NCBI RefSeq assembly: GCF_019429525.1
Contig: NZ_JAHXZL010000002.1
Location: 372,001 to 436,000 of the forward strand
DNA from: Sphingomonas folli
GTDB lineage: Bacteria; Pseudomonadota; Alphaproteobacteria; Sphingomonadales; Sphingomonadaceae
DNA: 64,000 bases
Reading direction: 5' to 3'
Shown here piece after piece: positions 19,719 to 28,411 of this stretch (positions are counted from its first letter, which is position 1; every line of letters begins with the position of its first letter). The position numbers and the translations under genes are program-made. The notes beneath the pieces were generated by a model. That model did no database searches, had not been told where the DNA came from, and worked only from the letters and a program-made list of their open reading frames with translations.

Positions 19719-21320
19719 ATGCTGGACTTTCCCCGCTGGAAAGTGACCGCCATCTGGCTCGTACTGGCGGTGCTGGTGTCGCTCTCGCTGCCCAGCTTCC
19801 TCCCCGATCGGGTCACCCAGGGGCTCGGCTTCAAGCCGCCGCAGATCAACCTCGGGCTCGATCTCGCCGGCGGCAGCTACCTGCTGCTGGAGGCCGACAC
19901 CAACGGGCTCGCCGCGGCGCGGATCGAGGCGATGCGCGAGCAGGTGCAGACCGAGATGCGCCGCCAGACGCCGCGCATCGACATCGGCGAGATCTCCAGC
20001 CGCAACGGCCAGCTCTCCTTCCTGCTGCGCGACCCCAGCCAGGTCGACGCCGCGCGCGAGCGGCTGCTCCAGATCACCGGCACCGGCGCGGGCATGACCG
20101 GGCAGCGCCAGTGGGACATCCAGGTGGTCGACACCAGCCGATTCGTGCTGACGCCCACGAGGGCGGGGCTTGACCAGGCGATCAAGACCGCAATGAGCGA
20201 CACGGTCGAGGTGGTGCGCAAGCGCATCGACGCGCTCGGCACGCGCGAGCCCACGATCATCGGCCAGGGCACCAACCGCATCGTCGTCCAGGTCCCCGGC
20301 CTGCAGGACCCGCAGCAGCTCAAGGCGCTGGTCGGCAAGACCGCCAAGCTCGAGTTCAAGCTGGTCGACATCAACGCCGACCCCCAGGCGCTGGTGAAGG
20401 GCCAGGCGCCCGCCGGCGACCAGATCCTGCCCTATCCCGGCAACCCGCAGGGGGTGCCGCTGATCGCGGTGAAGCGTCAGGCGATCATCACCGGCGACAT
20501 GCTCAGCGACGCGCGGCAGGAGTTCGCGCCAGAGACCAACGCGCCGCAGGTGGCGATCACCTTCGACAGCCAGGGTGGCCGCCGCTTCGCGCAGGCGACC
20601 AGGGAGAATGTCGGCCGTCCGTTCGCGATCGTGATCGACAATCAGGTGATCTCGGCGCCCAACATCAACGAGCCGATCCTGGGCGGCCGCGCCTCGATCA
20701 GCGGCGGCTTCACCGTGGACAGCGCCAATGAGCTGGCGATCGCGCTGCGCTCGGGCAAGCTCGCGGTCGATCTCAAGGTGGTGGAGGAATCGACCGTCGG
20801 CCCCGATCTCGGCATCGACTCGGTCCGCGCCGGCATCCTCGCCTCCGCGGTGGCGGTGGCGCTGGTGGTGGCGTTCATGCTCGTCACCTACGGCCGCTTC
20901 GGTTTCTACGCGAACCTCGCGGTGGTCATCAACGTGTTCGTCATCCTCGGCGTGCTCGCGCTGATCAACGGCACGCTGACGCTCCCGGGCATCGCCGGCT
21001 TCGTGCTGACGATCGGCACCGCGGTGGACGCCAACGTGCTGATCAACGAGCGCATCCGCGAGGAGCGCCACCGCGGGCGCGGGGTCGTCCAGGCGGTCGA
21101 GCTGGGCTATAAGGAGGCCAGCCGCACGATCTTCGAGGCGAACGTGACCCACGCCATCTCGGGCATCATCATGTTCCTGCTGGGCTCGGGCCCGGTGAAG
21201 GGCTTCGCCGTGGTGCTGCTGATCGGCATCGCCACCAGCGTGTTCACCGCGGTGACCTTCACGCGCATGCTCGTCGCCGGCTGGCTGCGCCGCAACAAGC
21301 CCAAGACGATCAACATATGA
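19719..21320 (+). CDS. secD: protein translocase subunit SecD
   Basis: SecD and SecF use the proton motive force to assist late steps of protein export. This 533-residue protein has an N-terminal membrane helix, the INLGLDLAGGSYLLLEAD motif near residue 45, a large periplasmic P1 domain and then the C-terminal RND-type helices with GLALAVVF-like and GTAVDANVLINERIREE (D1-D6 motif) segments. It directly follows yajC. secF begins 195 bp downstream, after an intergenic palindrome. Confidence 0.97.
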   Translation: MLDFPRWKVTAIWLVLAVLVSLSLPSFLPDRVTQGLGFKPPQINLGLDLAGGSYLLLEADTNGLAAARIEAMREQVQTEMRRQTPRIDIGEISSRNGQLSFLLRDPSQVDAARERLLQITGTGAGMTGQRQWDIQVVDTSRFVLTPTRAGLDQAIKTAMSDTVEVVRKRIDALGTREPTIIGQGTNRIVVQVPGLQDPQQLKALVGKTAKLEFKLVDINADPQALVKGQAPAGDQILPYPGNPQGVPLIAVKRQAIITGDMLSDARQEFAPETNAPQVAITFDSQGGRRFAQATRENVGRPFAIVIDNQVISAPNINEPILGGRASISGGFTVDSANELAIALRSGKLAVDLKVVEESTVGPDLGIDSVRAGILASAVAVALVVAFMLVTYGRFGFYANLAVVINVFVILGVLALINGTLTLPGIAGFVLTIGTAVDANVLINERIREERHRGRGVVQAVELGYKEASRTIFEANVTHAISGIIMFLLGSGPVKGFAVVLLIGIATSVFTAVTFTRMLVAGWLRRNKPKTINI

Positions 21321-21365
21321 TCTCGTACAGCTTCGCCCTCACGCGGGGGCCCCTTCTCCCCGCAC

Positions 21366-21455
21366 CACCCCGCCGCACGCCGGGGTCCAGTGGGGAAGGC
21401 CTTCGTGGCACGACCGCGACGTCGCCCACCTGGACCCCGGCGTTCGCCGGGACGG
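21366..21455. repeat. palindromic repeat (GGGTCCAG type) between secD and secF
   Basis: Left arm CGCCGCACGCCGGGGTCCAG, right arm CTGGACCCCGGCGTTCGCCG, separated by about 40 bp. Each arm also contains its own small hairpin (CCGGCG/CGCCGG type). The same arms occur at 59511-59603 and, in altered form, inside cobN at 26298-26388. It lies between two genes that are normally adjacent in one operon. Confidence 0.75.
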
Positions 21456-21515
21456 CAGGGTGGCACGGTGATCGAACACTCGCACGGCACCCGCGACAGG
21501 CGGTGACGAGGTAAT

Positions 21516-22487
21516 ATGAAACTGCTCAAGCTCGTCCCCGACGACACCAACATCGACTTCGTCCGGCTGCGCGGCATCGCCTTCGCGCTGACGCTGCTGC
21601 TCAGCGTGCTCGCGGTCGGCCTCACCGTCTATCGCGGCCTCAACTTCGGCGTCGACTTCGAGGGCGGGCTGATGATCGAGGAGAAGTTCGCGCAGCCGCC
21701 CGCGATCGACGCGGTGCGCGCGCTGGTCGATTCGCAGCGGCTCGGCGAGGCCAACATCCAGCCGATCGGCGACGGCAAGACGCTGACGATCCGCCTGCCC
21801 GTCCAGAAGGGCGGCGACGAGGGCGCCACCAACGCCGCGGTGCGCAAGGTGGAGAGCGCGCTCGCCGCGAAATTCCCTGGCAGCACCTTCCTCCGCTACT
21901 CGACCGTCTCGGGGAAGGTGTCGGACGAGCTCATCCAGAAGGGCGTGCTCGCGGTGGTGCTGGCGATCCTGGGCATCGGCCTGTTCGCGATCTTCCGCTT
22001 CGAGTGGCAGTTCGGCGTCTCGACGATCGTCGCGATCGTCCACGACCTGCTGATGACGCTCGGCTTCTTCGCCATCACGCGGTTCGAGTTCGATCTCAAC
22101 ATCGTCGCCGCGGTGCTGACGATCATCGGTTACTCGATCAACGACAAGATCGTGATCGACGACCGTATCCGCGAGAACATGCGCCGCTATCGCAAGATGG
22201 ACATGCGCGAGATCATCAACCTGTCGGTCAACGAGACGCTGCCCCGGACGGTGATGACCTCGGTGACGATCCTGCTCGCGCTGCTGGCGCTGCTCTTCCT
22301 GGGCGGCCACGTGCTGCGCGGCTTCACCGCGGCGATGATCCTGGGCATCGTGGTGGGCACCTATTCCTCGATCTACGTCTCGTCGTCGCTGCTGATCTCG
22401 CTCGGCCTGCGCGCCGAGCCCGAGGGCGGCGCGACGCCGAAGCGCGGCGGGATCGAGAACGCCGAGCGCGTCGGGCCGCGCAGCTGA
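21516..22487 (+). CDS. secF: protein translocase subunit SecF
   Basis: A 323-residue partner of SecD with six predicted membrane helices. The first begins near residue 20, then GLNFGVDFEGGLMIE marks the conserved periplasmic start. The RND-type segment near residues 195-225 contains IGYSINDKIVIDDRIRE, the SecF equivalent of the SecD DANVLINERI motif. It follows the palindrome-containing gap after secD and overlaps the next gene by one base (TGATG). Confidence 0.97.
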   Translation: MKLLKLVPDDTNIDFVRLRGIAFALTLLLSVLAVGLTVYRGLNFGVDFEGGLMIEEKFAQPPAIDAVRALVDSQRLGEANIQPIGDGKTLTIRLPVQKGGDEGATNAAVRKVESALAAKFPGSTFLRYSTVSGKVSDELIQKGVLAVVLAILGIGLFAIFRFEWQFGVSTIVAIVHDLLMTLGFFAITRFEFDLNIVAAVLTIIGYSINDKIVIDDRIRENMRRYRKMDMREIINLSVNETLPRTVMTSVTILLALLALLFLGGHVLRGFTAAMILGIVVGTYSSIYVSSSLLISLGLRAEPEGGATPKRGGIENAERVGPRS

Positions 22488-22873
22488 TGCGGATGGACCG
22501 CGAGCGGCCGGCGCCCGGGCCGCTCGTCCGCGGCTTCGGCGCGGGCGGCTATCGCGTCGACGCGCCCGACGGCACAATGGGCGTCTATCCCGCGCTGCTG
22601 CTCACCGCGACCCGCGCCGACAGCTGGACGCCGCCCGCGCTCGAGGCGCTCGACGAGGAGGTGCTGGCGCCGCTGCTCGGCACGCCGGTCGAGTTCGTGC
22701 TGCTCGGCACCGGCGCGACGCTGCGCCGCGCGCCCAAGGCGCTGGTCACGGCGCTGGACTCGCGCGGGATCGGCGTGGAGGCGATGGACAGCCGCGCCGC
22801 GGCGCGCGCCTGGGGCGTGCTGCGCGCCGAGGAGCGCCAGATCGCGGCGGCACTGTACCCGCTGGATTATTGA
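22487..22873 (+). CDS. Mth938-like domain protein (DUF498)
   Basis: A 128-residue protein of the Mth938/NDUFAF3-like family: FGAGGYRVDAP near the N terminus, [17 protein letters not shown] in the middle and EAMDSRAAARAWGVLRAEERQIAAAL at the C terminus. Bacterial members are commonly encoded behind secDF. Eukaryotic relatives assist complex I assembly, but the bacterial role is unproven. The start ATG overlaps the secF stop (TGATG); an ATG two codons later is possible. Confidence 0.85.
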   Translation: MRMDRERPAPGPLVRGFGAGGYRVDAPDGTMGVYPALLLTATRADSWTPPALEALDEEVLAPLLGTPVEFVLLGTGATLRRAPKALVTALDSRGIGVEAMDSRAAARAWGVLRAEERQIAAALYPLDY

Positions 22874-22886
22874 GGCCTGGTCGCGC

Positions 22887-22955
22887 TCCTGCGAAGGCGG
22901 GAGCCCAGGGCAACATGCGCGGCGTCGGTGGCCCTGGGTTCCCGCGGGCGCAGGA
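22887..22955. repeat. palindromic repeat (GGGAGCCCAGGG type)
   Basis: Left arm TCCTGCGAAGGCGGGAGCCC followed by AGGGC, right arm GCCCTGGGTTCCCGC followed by GGGCGCAGGA. It lies between the Mth938-like and DUF4126 genes. Its arms match those of the palindrome inside cbiB (44297-44380) at the GGGAACCCAGG/CCTGGGTTCCC core. Confidence 0.7.
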
Positions 22956-23025
22956 ACACCGCGCTCCCGTTGAACTCTCCCGCGCCCCGCCGGTTGTCGC
23001 CGCACCGCAACGGAGACCACCCGCC

Positions 23026-23475
23026 ATGCTCGCCTCGCTGTTGATCGCCGCCGTCTCGGGCATGCGCGCGATGACCCCGCTCGCCACCGTCGCCAACGCC
23101 GCGCGCGCGGGCGAGCTGCCGCGCGACAACGACGCCCCCGCCCTGCTCGCGCACCCGCTCGTCTCCGCCGGCACGCTGGCACTCGCCGCGGGCGAGCTCG
23201 CCGGGGACAAGATGAAGACCGCGCCCGATCGCATCATCCTCCCCGGCATGGTCGCGCGCGTCGCCACCGGCGCCTTCGCCGCCGCCAGTCTCGCGCCCAG
23301 GAAACGGCGCGCGCTCGCCGCGCTACTCGGTGCCGGCGTCGCGGCGGGCGCATCGTACCTCACCTTCCACGCGCGCATGGCGGCGCTGCGTCGCTACGGC
23401 CAGACCGCGACCGGGGCGGTGGAGGACGCGGTCGCGCTCGGCACCGCCGCTCTCGCGGTGCGCGTCGCGCGCTGA
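23026..23475 (+). CDS. DUF4126 family membrane protein
   Basis: A 149-residue alanine-rich membrane protein beginning MLASLLIAAVSGMRAMTPLA, the usual opening of DUF4126 (small integral membrane proteins), with GELAGDKMKTAPDR near residue 60 and three to four hydrophobic helices. The ATG at 23026 has GGAG upstream; a longer frame would read through the preceding palindrome. Function is unknown. Confidence 0.8.
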   Translation: MLASLLIAAVSGMRAMTPLATVANAARAGELPRDNDAPALLAHPLVSAGTLALAAGELAGDKMKTAPDRIILPGMVARVATGAFAAASLAPRKRRALAALLGAGVAAGASYLTFHARMAALRRYGQTATGAVEDAVALGTAALAVRVAR

Positions 23476-23546
23476 CGCGCTTGGCAGCCGCGCGGTGATC
23501 GGCTAGGCCGCGCGGCGGGGCCGGTTGCCGGCCCCACGATCGCGCC

Positions 23547-23750
23547 GGTGCCCCGACGAGGGGCTCAAATGGGAATGCGGTGAGGGGATCACTCCCCGAC
23601 TCCGCGGCTGTCCCTGCAACTGTGAGCGGCGAGCGAGCGGCACGTGCCTCCTGTTCCAACAGGGGGCGGTCACTGGAGCGCGGGGTTCGCCCCGTCCCGG
23701 GAAGGCCGTGCCGGGAGCGACGACCCGCGAGCCAGGATACCTGCCGGCGC
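23547..23750 (+). promoter_or_regulatory. cobalamin riboswitch 1 (long type)
   Basis: The conserved blocks of the B12 riboswitch occur in order: GGTGCC (23547), AAATGGGAAT (23567-23576), GGTGAGG with ATCACTCC, CCCTGCAACTGTGAGC (the core with B12 box precursors), GGTCACTGG, CGGGAAGGC and GAGCCAGGATACCTGCC (23730-23745). It binds adenosylcobalamin in the 5' leader and would lower expression of cobW-cobN and the downstream cob genes when B12 is plentiful. Confidence 0.93.
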
Positions 23751-23934
23751 AGGGTCGCTCTTGCCTTTGGTCCAGGGGATGGCCGGGCACGGTGTTCCGT
23801 CTGAGCGACGAAGCCATGCGGCCGGGGCCGCAGCGGCGCGTGGCACGGGCGACGGCGGGCGCCCGTCCGTGGTGCGCGCCGGCCGACCTTCGGCCCCGGT
23901 CCACGCACCGTCGCGGCGCCCCGAAGGAACATCA
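23751..23934 (+). promoter_or_regulatory. riboswitch expression platform and leader of cobW
   Basis: 184 nt between the riboswitch and the TTG start of cobW. A stem-loop with outer arms GGTGCG (23871-23876) and CGCACC (23904-23909) and an inner GGCCGA-CCT-TCGGCC hairpin ends about 13 bases before the ribosome-binding site GAAGGA. It is a candidate for the switching element (ribosome-binding-site control or terminator without T-run). Confidence 0.45.
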
Positions 23935-24972
23935 TTGCGCGACCTTTCCAAGGTTCCCGTCACCGTCGTCACGGGCTTCCTCGGCGCGGGCAAGACCACG
24001 CTGATCAGCCACCTCATCCGCCACGCCGGCGGGCGGCGGCTCGCCGTCGTCGTCAACGAGTTCGGCACGCTGGGCGTCGACGGCGCGATCCTCGAGCATT
24101 GCGCCATCCCCGACTGCCCGGCGGAGAATATCGTCGAGCTCGCCAACGGCTGCATCTGCTGCACCGTGGCGGACGATTTCATCCCGACGATCGAGCGTCT
24201 GCTCGCGCTCGAGCCGCGCGCCGACCATATCCTGATCGAGACCTCGGGGCTGGCGCTGCCCAAGCCACTACTAAAGGCGTTCGACTGGCCCGCGATCCGC
24301 TCGCGCGTGACGGTCGACGGCGTGATCGCGCTGGCCGACGCCGAGGCGGTCGCCGCCGGCCGCTTCGCGCCCGATCCCGCGGCGGTCGCCGCCCAGCGCG
24401 CCGCCGACGCCGAGGTGGACCATGACACGCCGCTCGCCGAGGTGTTCGAGGACCAGCTCGCCTGCGCCGACGTGGTGCTGCTCACCAAGGCCGATCTCGC
24501 CGGCGCGGACGCGGTGGCGGCGGCGCGCGCGATCGTGCTCGCGGAGGCGCCGCGGCCGGTGCCAGTGGTCGCGCTGGTCGACGGCGCGATCGACCCCGGC
24601 GTGATCCTCGGGCTCGGCGCCGCGGCGGAGGACGATCTCGCCGCGCGACCGTCGCATCACGATGGCTTCGACGACCATGAGCACGACGACTTCGACAGCC
24701 TCGTCCACGAGCTGGGCGAGATCGACGATCCCGCGGCGCTCGCCGACCGCGTCGCTCATTTCGCGCGCGACCGCGACGTGCTGCGCGTCAAAGGCTATGC
24801 CGCGGTGCGCGGCAAGCCGATGCGGCTGCTGGTGCAGGCGGTCGGCGCGCGGGTGCGCACCAGCTACGATCGGGCGTGGCGCGCCGACGAACCCCGTCGT
24901 ACCCGGCTGGTGGTGATCGCCGAGCGCGGAAGGGTCGACGCCGCGGCCGTCGGGGCAGCGCTCGCCGGCTGA
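23935..24972 (+). CDS. cobW: CobW family GTPase/metallochaperone
   Basis: A 345-residue G3E GTPase. P-loop GFLGAGKTTL at residues 15-24, the metal-binding CxCC motif in ELANGCICCTV near residue 78, a histidine/aspartate-rich stretch HHDGFDDHEHDDFD near residue 240 and a C-terminal CobW_C domain (VLRVKGYAAVRGKPMRLLVQAVG). CobW proteins are thought to supply cobalt to the chelatase. The TTG at 23935 was chosen because AAGGA lies 7 bases upstream and the frame before it is riboswitch leader. It is the first gene of the riboswitch-controlled operon; cobN starts 7 bp after its stop. Confidence 0.93.
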   Translation: MRDLSKVPVTVVTGFLGAGKTTLISHLIRHAGGRRLAVVVNEFGTLGVDGAILEHCAIPDCPAENIVELANGCICCTVADDFIPTIERLLALEPRADHILIETSGLALPKPLLKAFDWPAIRSRVTVDGVIALADAEAVAAGRFAPDPAAVAAQRAADAEVDHDTPLAEVFEDQLACADVVLLTKADLAGADAVAAARAIVLAEAPRPVPVVALVDGAIDPGVILGLGAAAEDDLAARPSHHDGFDDHEHDDFDSLVHELGEIDDPAALADRVAHFARDRDVLRVKGYAAVRGKPMRLLVQAVGARVRTSYDRAWRADEPRRTRLVVIAERGRVDAAAVGAALAG

Positions 24973-24979
24973 GCGCGCG

Positions 24980-27900
24980 ATGCACGTCCTCTTCCGCGAG
25001 ACGCACGCGCTGGACGGCGCGGCGGCACCGCGCGACCTCGCGCAGTCGCCGGCCGACCTCGTCGTCCTGTCCTTCTCGGACAGCGACCTGCAGGCCTTCG
25101 CCACAGGCTGGCACGCCGCCGCGGCGAGCGGCGCGGCGCTGCCGTCGCTGCGGCTCGCCAACCTCGCCGAGCTGACGCACCCGCTCTCGGTCGACACCTA
25201 TGTCGAGGCCACGCTGGCGCACGCGCGCGCGATCCTGGTGCGGCTGATCGGCGGGCGCTCCTATTGGAGCTATGGGTTGCAGCAGCTCACGCGGGTGGCG
25301 ATGGAGCGCGGGATCGCGCTGGCGGTGCTGACCGCCGACGGACGCGACGACGCGGCGCTCGACGGCGCCTCGACGCTGCCGCTGGGCGAGCTGCGCGCGC
25401 TGGCCCGCCAGTGCGACGCGGGCGGCGCCGAGGCGGCGCGGCGCGCGCTGGCACTGCTGGCGCGCGCCGCGGGGCTCGCCGCCGCGCTGCCCGAGGAGAC
25501 GCCGCCGCTCGCCGCGGTCGGCGGCTGGAGCGCGGGGACGGCGCCGGCCTGCCCCGCCGCGCTCGCCTTCGCGGTGGAGCCCCCCCGCGCGCTGATCGTC
25601 TTCTATCGCTCCTACCGGCTCGCCGGCGACGTCGCGCCCGTGGCGGCGCTGCAGGAGGCGCTCGGCGCGCGCGGCCTGCCGACGGCGGCGCTATTCGTGC
25701 CCTCGCTCAAGGAGCCCGAGGCGCGCGGCTGGCTGCGCCGCTGGGTCGCCGCGCTGGCCCCGGAGGCGATCGTCGGCGCCACCGCCTTCGCCGCCGGCGA
25801 CGGCGACGATCCCTCACCGCTCGACGCCGCGGGGGCGCCGGTCTTCCAGGTGGCGCTGGCGACGTCTGAGCGACGCGACTGGGCCGCGGCGGTACGCGGC
25901 CTATCGCCGGCGGACCTCGCGATGCACGTCGTGCTGCCCGAGCTGGACGGGCGCGTGTTCGCCGGCGTGGCGAGTTTCAAGGACTCCGGCGCGCGCGACC
26001 CGGCGCTGGAGTTCGCGCGCCGCGCGCACCGACCCGACCTGGCGCGGGTCGCGGCAATCGCGGACCGGGTCGCCGGCTGGGTCGCGCTCGCGCGGAGGCC
26101 GCGCCGCGAGCGGCGGGTCGCGCTGGTGCTCTCGACCTATCCGGGCAAGGCCTATCAGCGGGCGCACGCGGTCGGGCTCGACCCGCTCGCCTCCGCCGAG
26201 GCGATGCTGCGCGATCTGGCCGACGCGGGCTATGCCGTGGAGCCGGGCGGGGTCGAGGCGCTGTGTGAGGTGGGAGACATCGCCGACTCCGCCTTCGTTC
26301 CCCGGCGCAGGCCGGGGCCCAGCTGGGAAGGCCGCGGTGATCTTCCTGCGACGTTCCCCGACTGGGCCCCCGCCTTCGCCGGAGAACAGGTAGAGAATGG
26401 GGCCGAATCCGCCGCTCCGGACGCTCCCCCCGCGACCTCCCTCACCTACCCCCTGGTCGCTTACGAAGACGCGCTCGCCACCCTCCCCGCCGCCCTCCGC
26501 GAGTCGCTCGCCGCCACCTGGGGCGCGCCCGCCGGCGACCCCGCCGTCGCGGACGGTCACTTCCACTTCGCGGCGGTCGAGCGCGGCCACGCCCTCGTCG
26601 CGCTCCAGCCCGAGCGCGGCGACCCGCGGACGAGGGGCGACGACTATCACGACGTCGCGCGCGTGCCGTGCCACGCCTATGTCGCTTTCTACCTCTGGCT
26701 ACGCGCGCGCGGCACCGACGCGATCGTCCATGTCGGCGCGCACGGCACGCTCGAGTGGCTGCCCGGCAAGGCGGTGGCGCTGTCGGACGAATGCTGGCCC
26801 GAGGCGCTGATCGGCGCGATCCCGCTGATCTATCCCTTCATCGTCAACGATCCCGGCGAGGCGGCGCAGGCCAAGCGCCGCGCCGCCGCGGTGACGCTCG
26901 GCCACCTGCCCCCGCCGCTGGTCGTCGCCGAGGACAGTGCCGGGCTCGCCCGGCTCGAACTGCTGCTGGATGAATTCTCCGCCGCCGACGGGCTCGACCC
27001 GGCGCGGCGCGCGCGGCTGGTCGCCGACATCGCCGACGAGGCCCGGGCGACCGGGCTCGCCGCCGAGCTCGACCTCGCCGGCTGCGGCGGTGACGCGGAG
27101 CGGGTCACCCGGATCGACGCCTTCGTCTGCGACGTGAAGGACTCGCGCTTCGGCGACGGGCTCCATGTCTACGGTCGCGGCGAGAGCGGTAAGGCCGAGC
27201 GCGGGGGACTGCTCACGGCGCTGGACGGGCGTCGCGTCGCCGCCGGGCCGGCGGGCTCGCCCGCGCGCGGCGCCGCGGTGCTGCCGACCGGACGCAACCT
27301 CTACGCCGTCGATCCCCGCGCCACGCCGTCGCGCGCCGCGCATCGCCAGGGCGTCGCGCTCGCCGAGGAGCTGCTGCGCCGCCACCTCCAGGACGAGGGT
27401 GAGTATCCGCGCGCGCTGGTCGTCGACCTGTGGGGCTCGGCGACGATGCGCACCGCCGGCGAGGAGTTCGCGATGGCGCTCCACCTGCTCGGCGCCGCGC
27501 CGCTGTGGGATGACGGCTCGGACCGAGTCACCGGGATCGAGATCCTGCCGCTCGCGCTGCTCGACCGGCCGCGCGTCGACGTGACGCTGCGGATCTCGGG
27601 CCTGTTCCGCGACACCTTCCCGACGCTCTGCGCGCTGTTCGGCCAAGCGGTGCGCGCGCTCCACGCGCGCGACGAGCCGCCCGCGCTCAACCCCTTCGCC
27701 GGCACCACCGCCGAGCCGCGGGTCTATGGCCCGGCGCCCGGCGGCTACGGCGTCGGGCTGGGCGACAGCGTCGAGCGCTACGACGCGGCGGGGCGCGCCG
27801 CCGCCGGCGAGAAGTGGTTCGCCGCCTCGTCGCACGCGTACGACGACGCGGTGAGCACGCCCGCGGGCCACGGCGACGTCACCGGGCTGCGGCGCCGCGT

Positions 27901-28411
27901 CGCCGCCGCGGGGGCGCTGGTCCACCCGCACGACCTGCCCGAGAGCGACCTGCTCACCGCCGCCGACGTCGCCGCGCATGTCGGGGGCTTCGCCGCGGCC
28001 AAAACGGCGCTGGGCGGCGCGGCGCGGCTGCTCCACCTCGATAGCCGGGACCCGACGCGGCCGCGCGCGCGCCCGATCGGCGAGGAGATCGCGCGGGTGA
28101 TGCGCGCGCGCGCCGGCAACCCGCGCTGGCTCGCCGGTATGATGCGCCACGGCTATCGCGGCGCGGCAGAGATAGCGGCGACGCTCGATCATCTCGCCGC
28201 CTTCGCGCATCTCGCGCGCGCGGTGCCGCCCGCGCTGCTCGACCTCTACCATGACGCGACGCTGGGAGACCCGGCGGTGCGCGACTTCCTCGCCGCGGCC
28301 AACCCGGCGGCGCTGGCGGCGATGGAGGCACGCTTCCGCGCACTGCACCGCTCGGGCCTGTGGCCCACGCGGCGGAACGCGATCGTCGCCGCCCTGGCGG
28401 ACGCGACGTGA
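24980..28411 (+). CDS. cobN: cobaltochelatase subunit CobN
   Basis: CobN is the large subunit of the ATP-dependent cobaltochelatase that inserts cobalt into hydrogenobyrinic acid a,c-diamide, working with CobS and CobT, which are not in this window. The 1143-residue protein contains the CobN/Mg-chelatase core: DYHDVARVPCHAYVAFYLWLR, IVHVGAHGTLEWLPGKAVALS, LIYPFIVNDPGEAAQAKRR and DLWGSATMRTAGEE. Residues about 437-475 (DSAFVPRRRPGPSWEG... to EQVENGA) do not fit the family and are encoded by a palindromic repeat in frame. The start is the ATG 7 bp after cobW; the end overlaps cobG (GTGA). Confidence 0.95.
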   Translation: MHVLFRETHALDGAAAPRDLAQSPADLVVLSFSDSDLQAFATGWHAAAASGAALPSLRLANLAELTHPLSVDTYVEATLAHARAILVRLIGGRSYWSYGLQQLTRVAMERGIALAVLTADGRDDAALDGASTLPLGELRALARQCDAGGAEAARRALALLARAAGLAAALPEETPPLAAVGGWSAGTAPACPAALAFAVEPPRALIVFYRSYRLAGDVAPVAALQEALGARGLPTAALFVPSLKEPEARGWLRRWVAALAPEAIVGATAFAAGDGDDPSPLDAAGAPVFQVALATSERRDWAAAVRGLSPADLAMHVVLPELDGRVFAGVASFKDSGARDPALEFARRAHRPDLARVAAIADRVAGWVALARRPRRERRVALVLSTYPGKAYQRAHAVGLDPLASAEAMLRDLADAGYAVEPGGVEALCEVGDIADSAFVPRRRPGPSWEGRGDLPATFPDWAPAFAGEQVENGAESAAPDAPPATSLTYPLVAYEDALATLPAALRESLAATWGAPAGDPAVADGHFHFAAVERGHALVALQPERGDPRTRGDDYHDVARVPCHAYVAFYLWLRARGTDAIVHVGAHGTLEWLPGKAVALSDECWPEALIGAIPLIYPFIVNDPGEAAQAKRRAAAVTLGHLPPPLVVAEDSAGLARLELLLDEFSAADGLDPARRARLVADIADEARATGLAAELDLAGCGGDAERVTRIDAFVCDVKDSRFGDGLHVYGRGESGKAERGGLLTALDGRRVAAGPAGSPARGAAVLPTGRNLYAVDPRATPSRAAHRQGVALAEELLRRHLQDEGEYPRALVVDLWGSATMRTAGEEFAMALHLLGAAPLWDDGSDRVTGIEILPLALLDRPRVDVTLRISGLFRDTFPTLCALFGQAVRALHARDEPPALNPFAGTTAEPRVYGPAPGGYGVGLGDSVERYDAAGRAAAGEKWFAASSHAYDDAVSTPAGHGDVTGLRRRVAAAGALVHPHDLPESDLLTAADVAAHVGGFAAAKTALGGAARLLHLDSRDPTRPRARPIGEEIARVMRARAGNPRWLAGMMRHGYRGAAEIAATLDHLAAFAHLARAVPPALLDLYHDATLGDPAVRDFLAAANPAALAAMEARFRALHRSGLWPTRRNAIVAALADAT
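26298..26388 (+). repeat. palindromic repeat inside cobN, in frame
   Basis: Arms CCCCGGCGCAGGCCGGGGCC with CAG (26300-26322) and ACTGGGCCCCCGCCTTCGCC with GGAG (26361-26384). The same layout (arm, about 40 bp, inverted arm) is intergenic at 21366-21455 and 59511-59603. Here it lies within codons 437-475 of cobN without breaking the frame and encodes SAFVPRRRPGPSWEG and DWAPAFAGE-like peptides. Confidence 0.8.

Noticed and set aside
26290-26400. Possible frameshift or pseudogene in cobN
   Set aside because: The frame is open on both sides and resumes the conserved CobN sequence in the same frame; an in-frame repeat explains the odd segment better.
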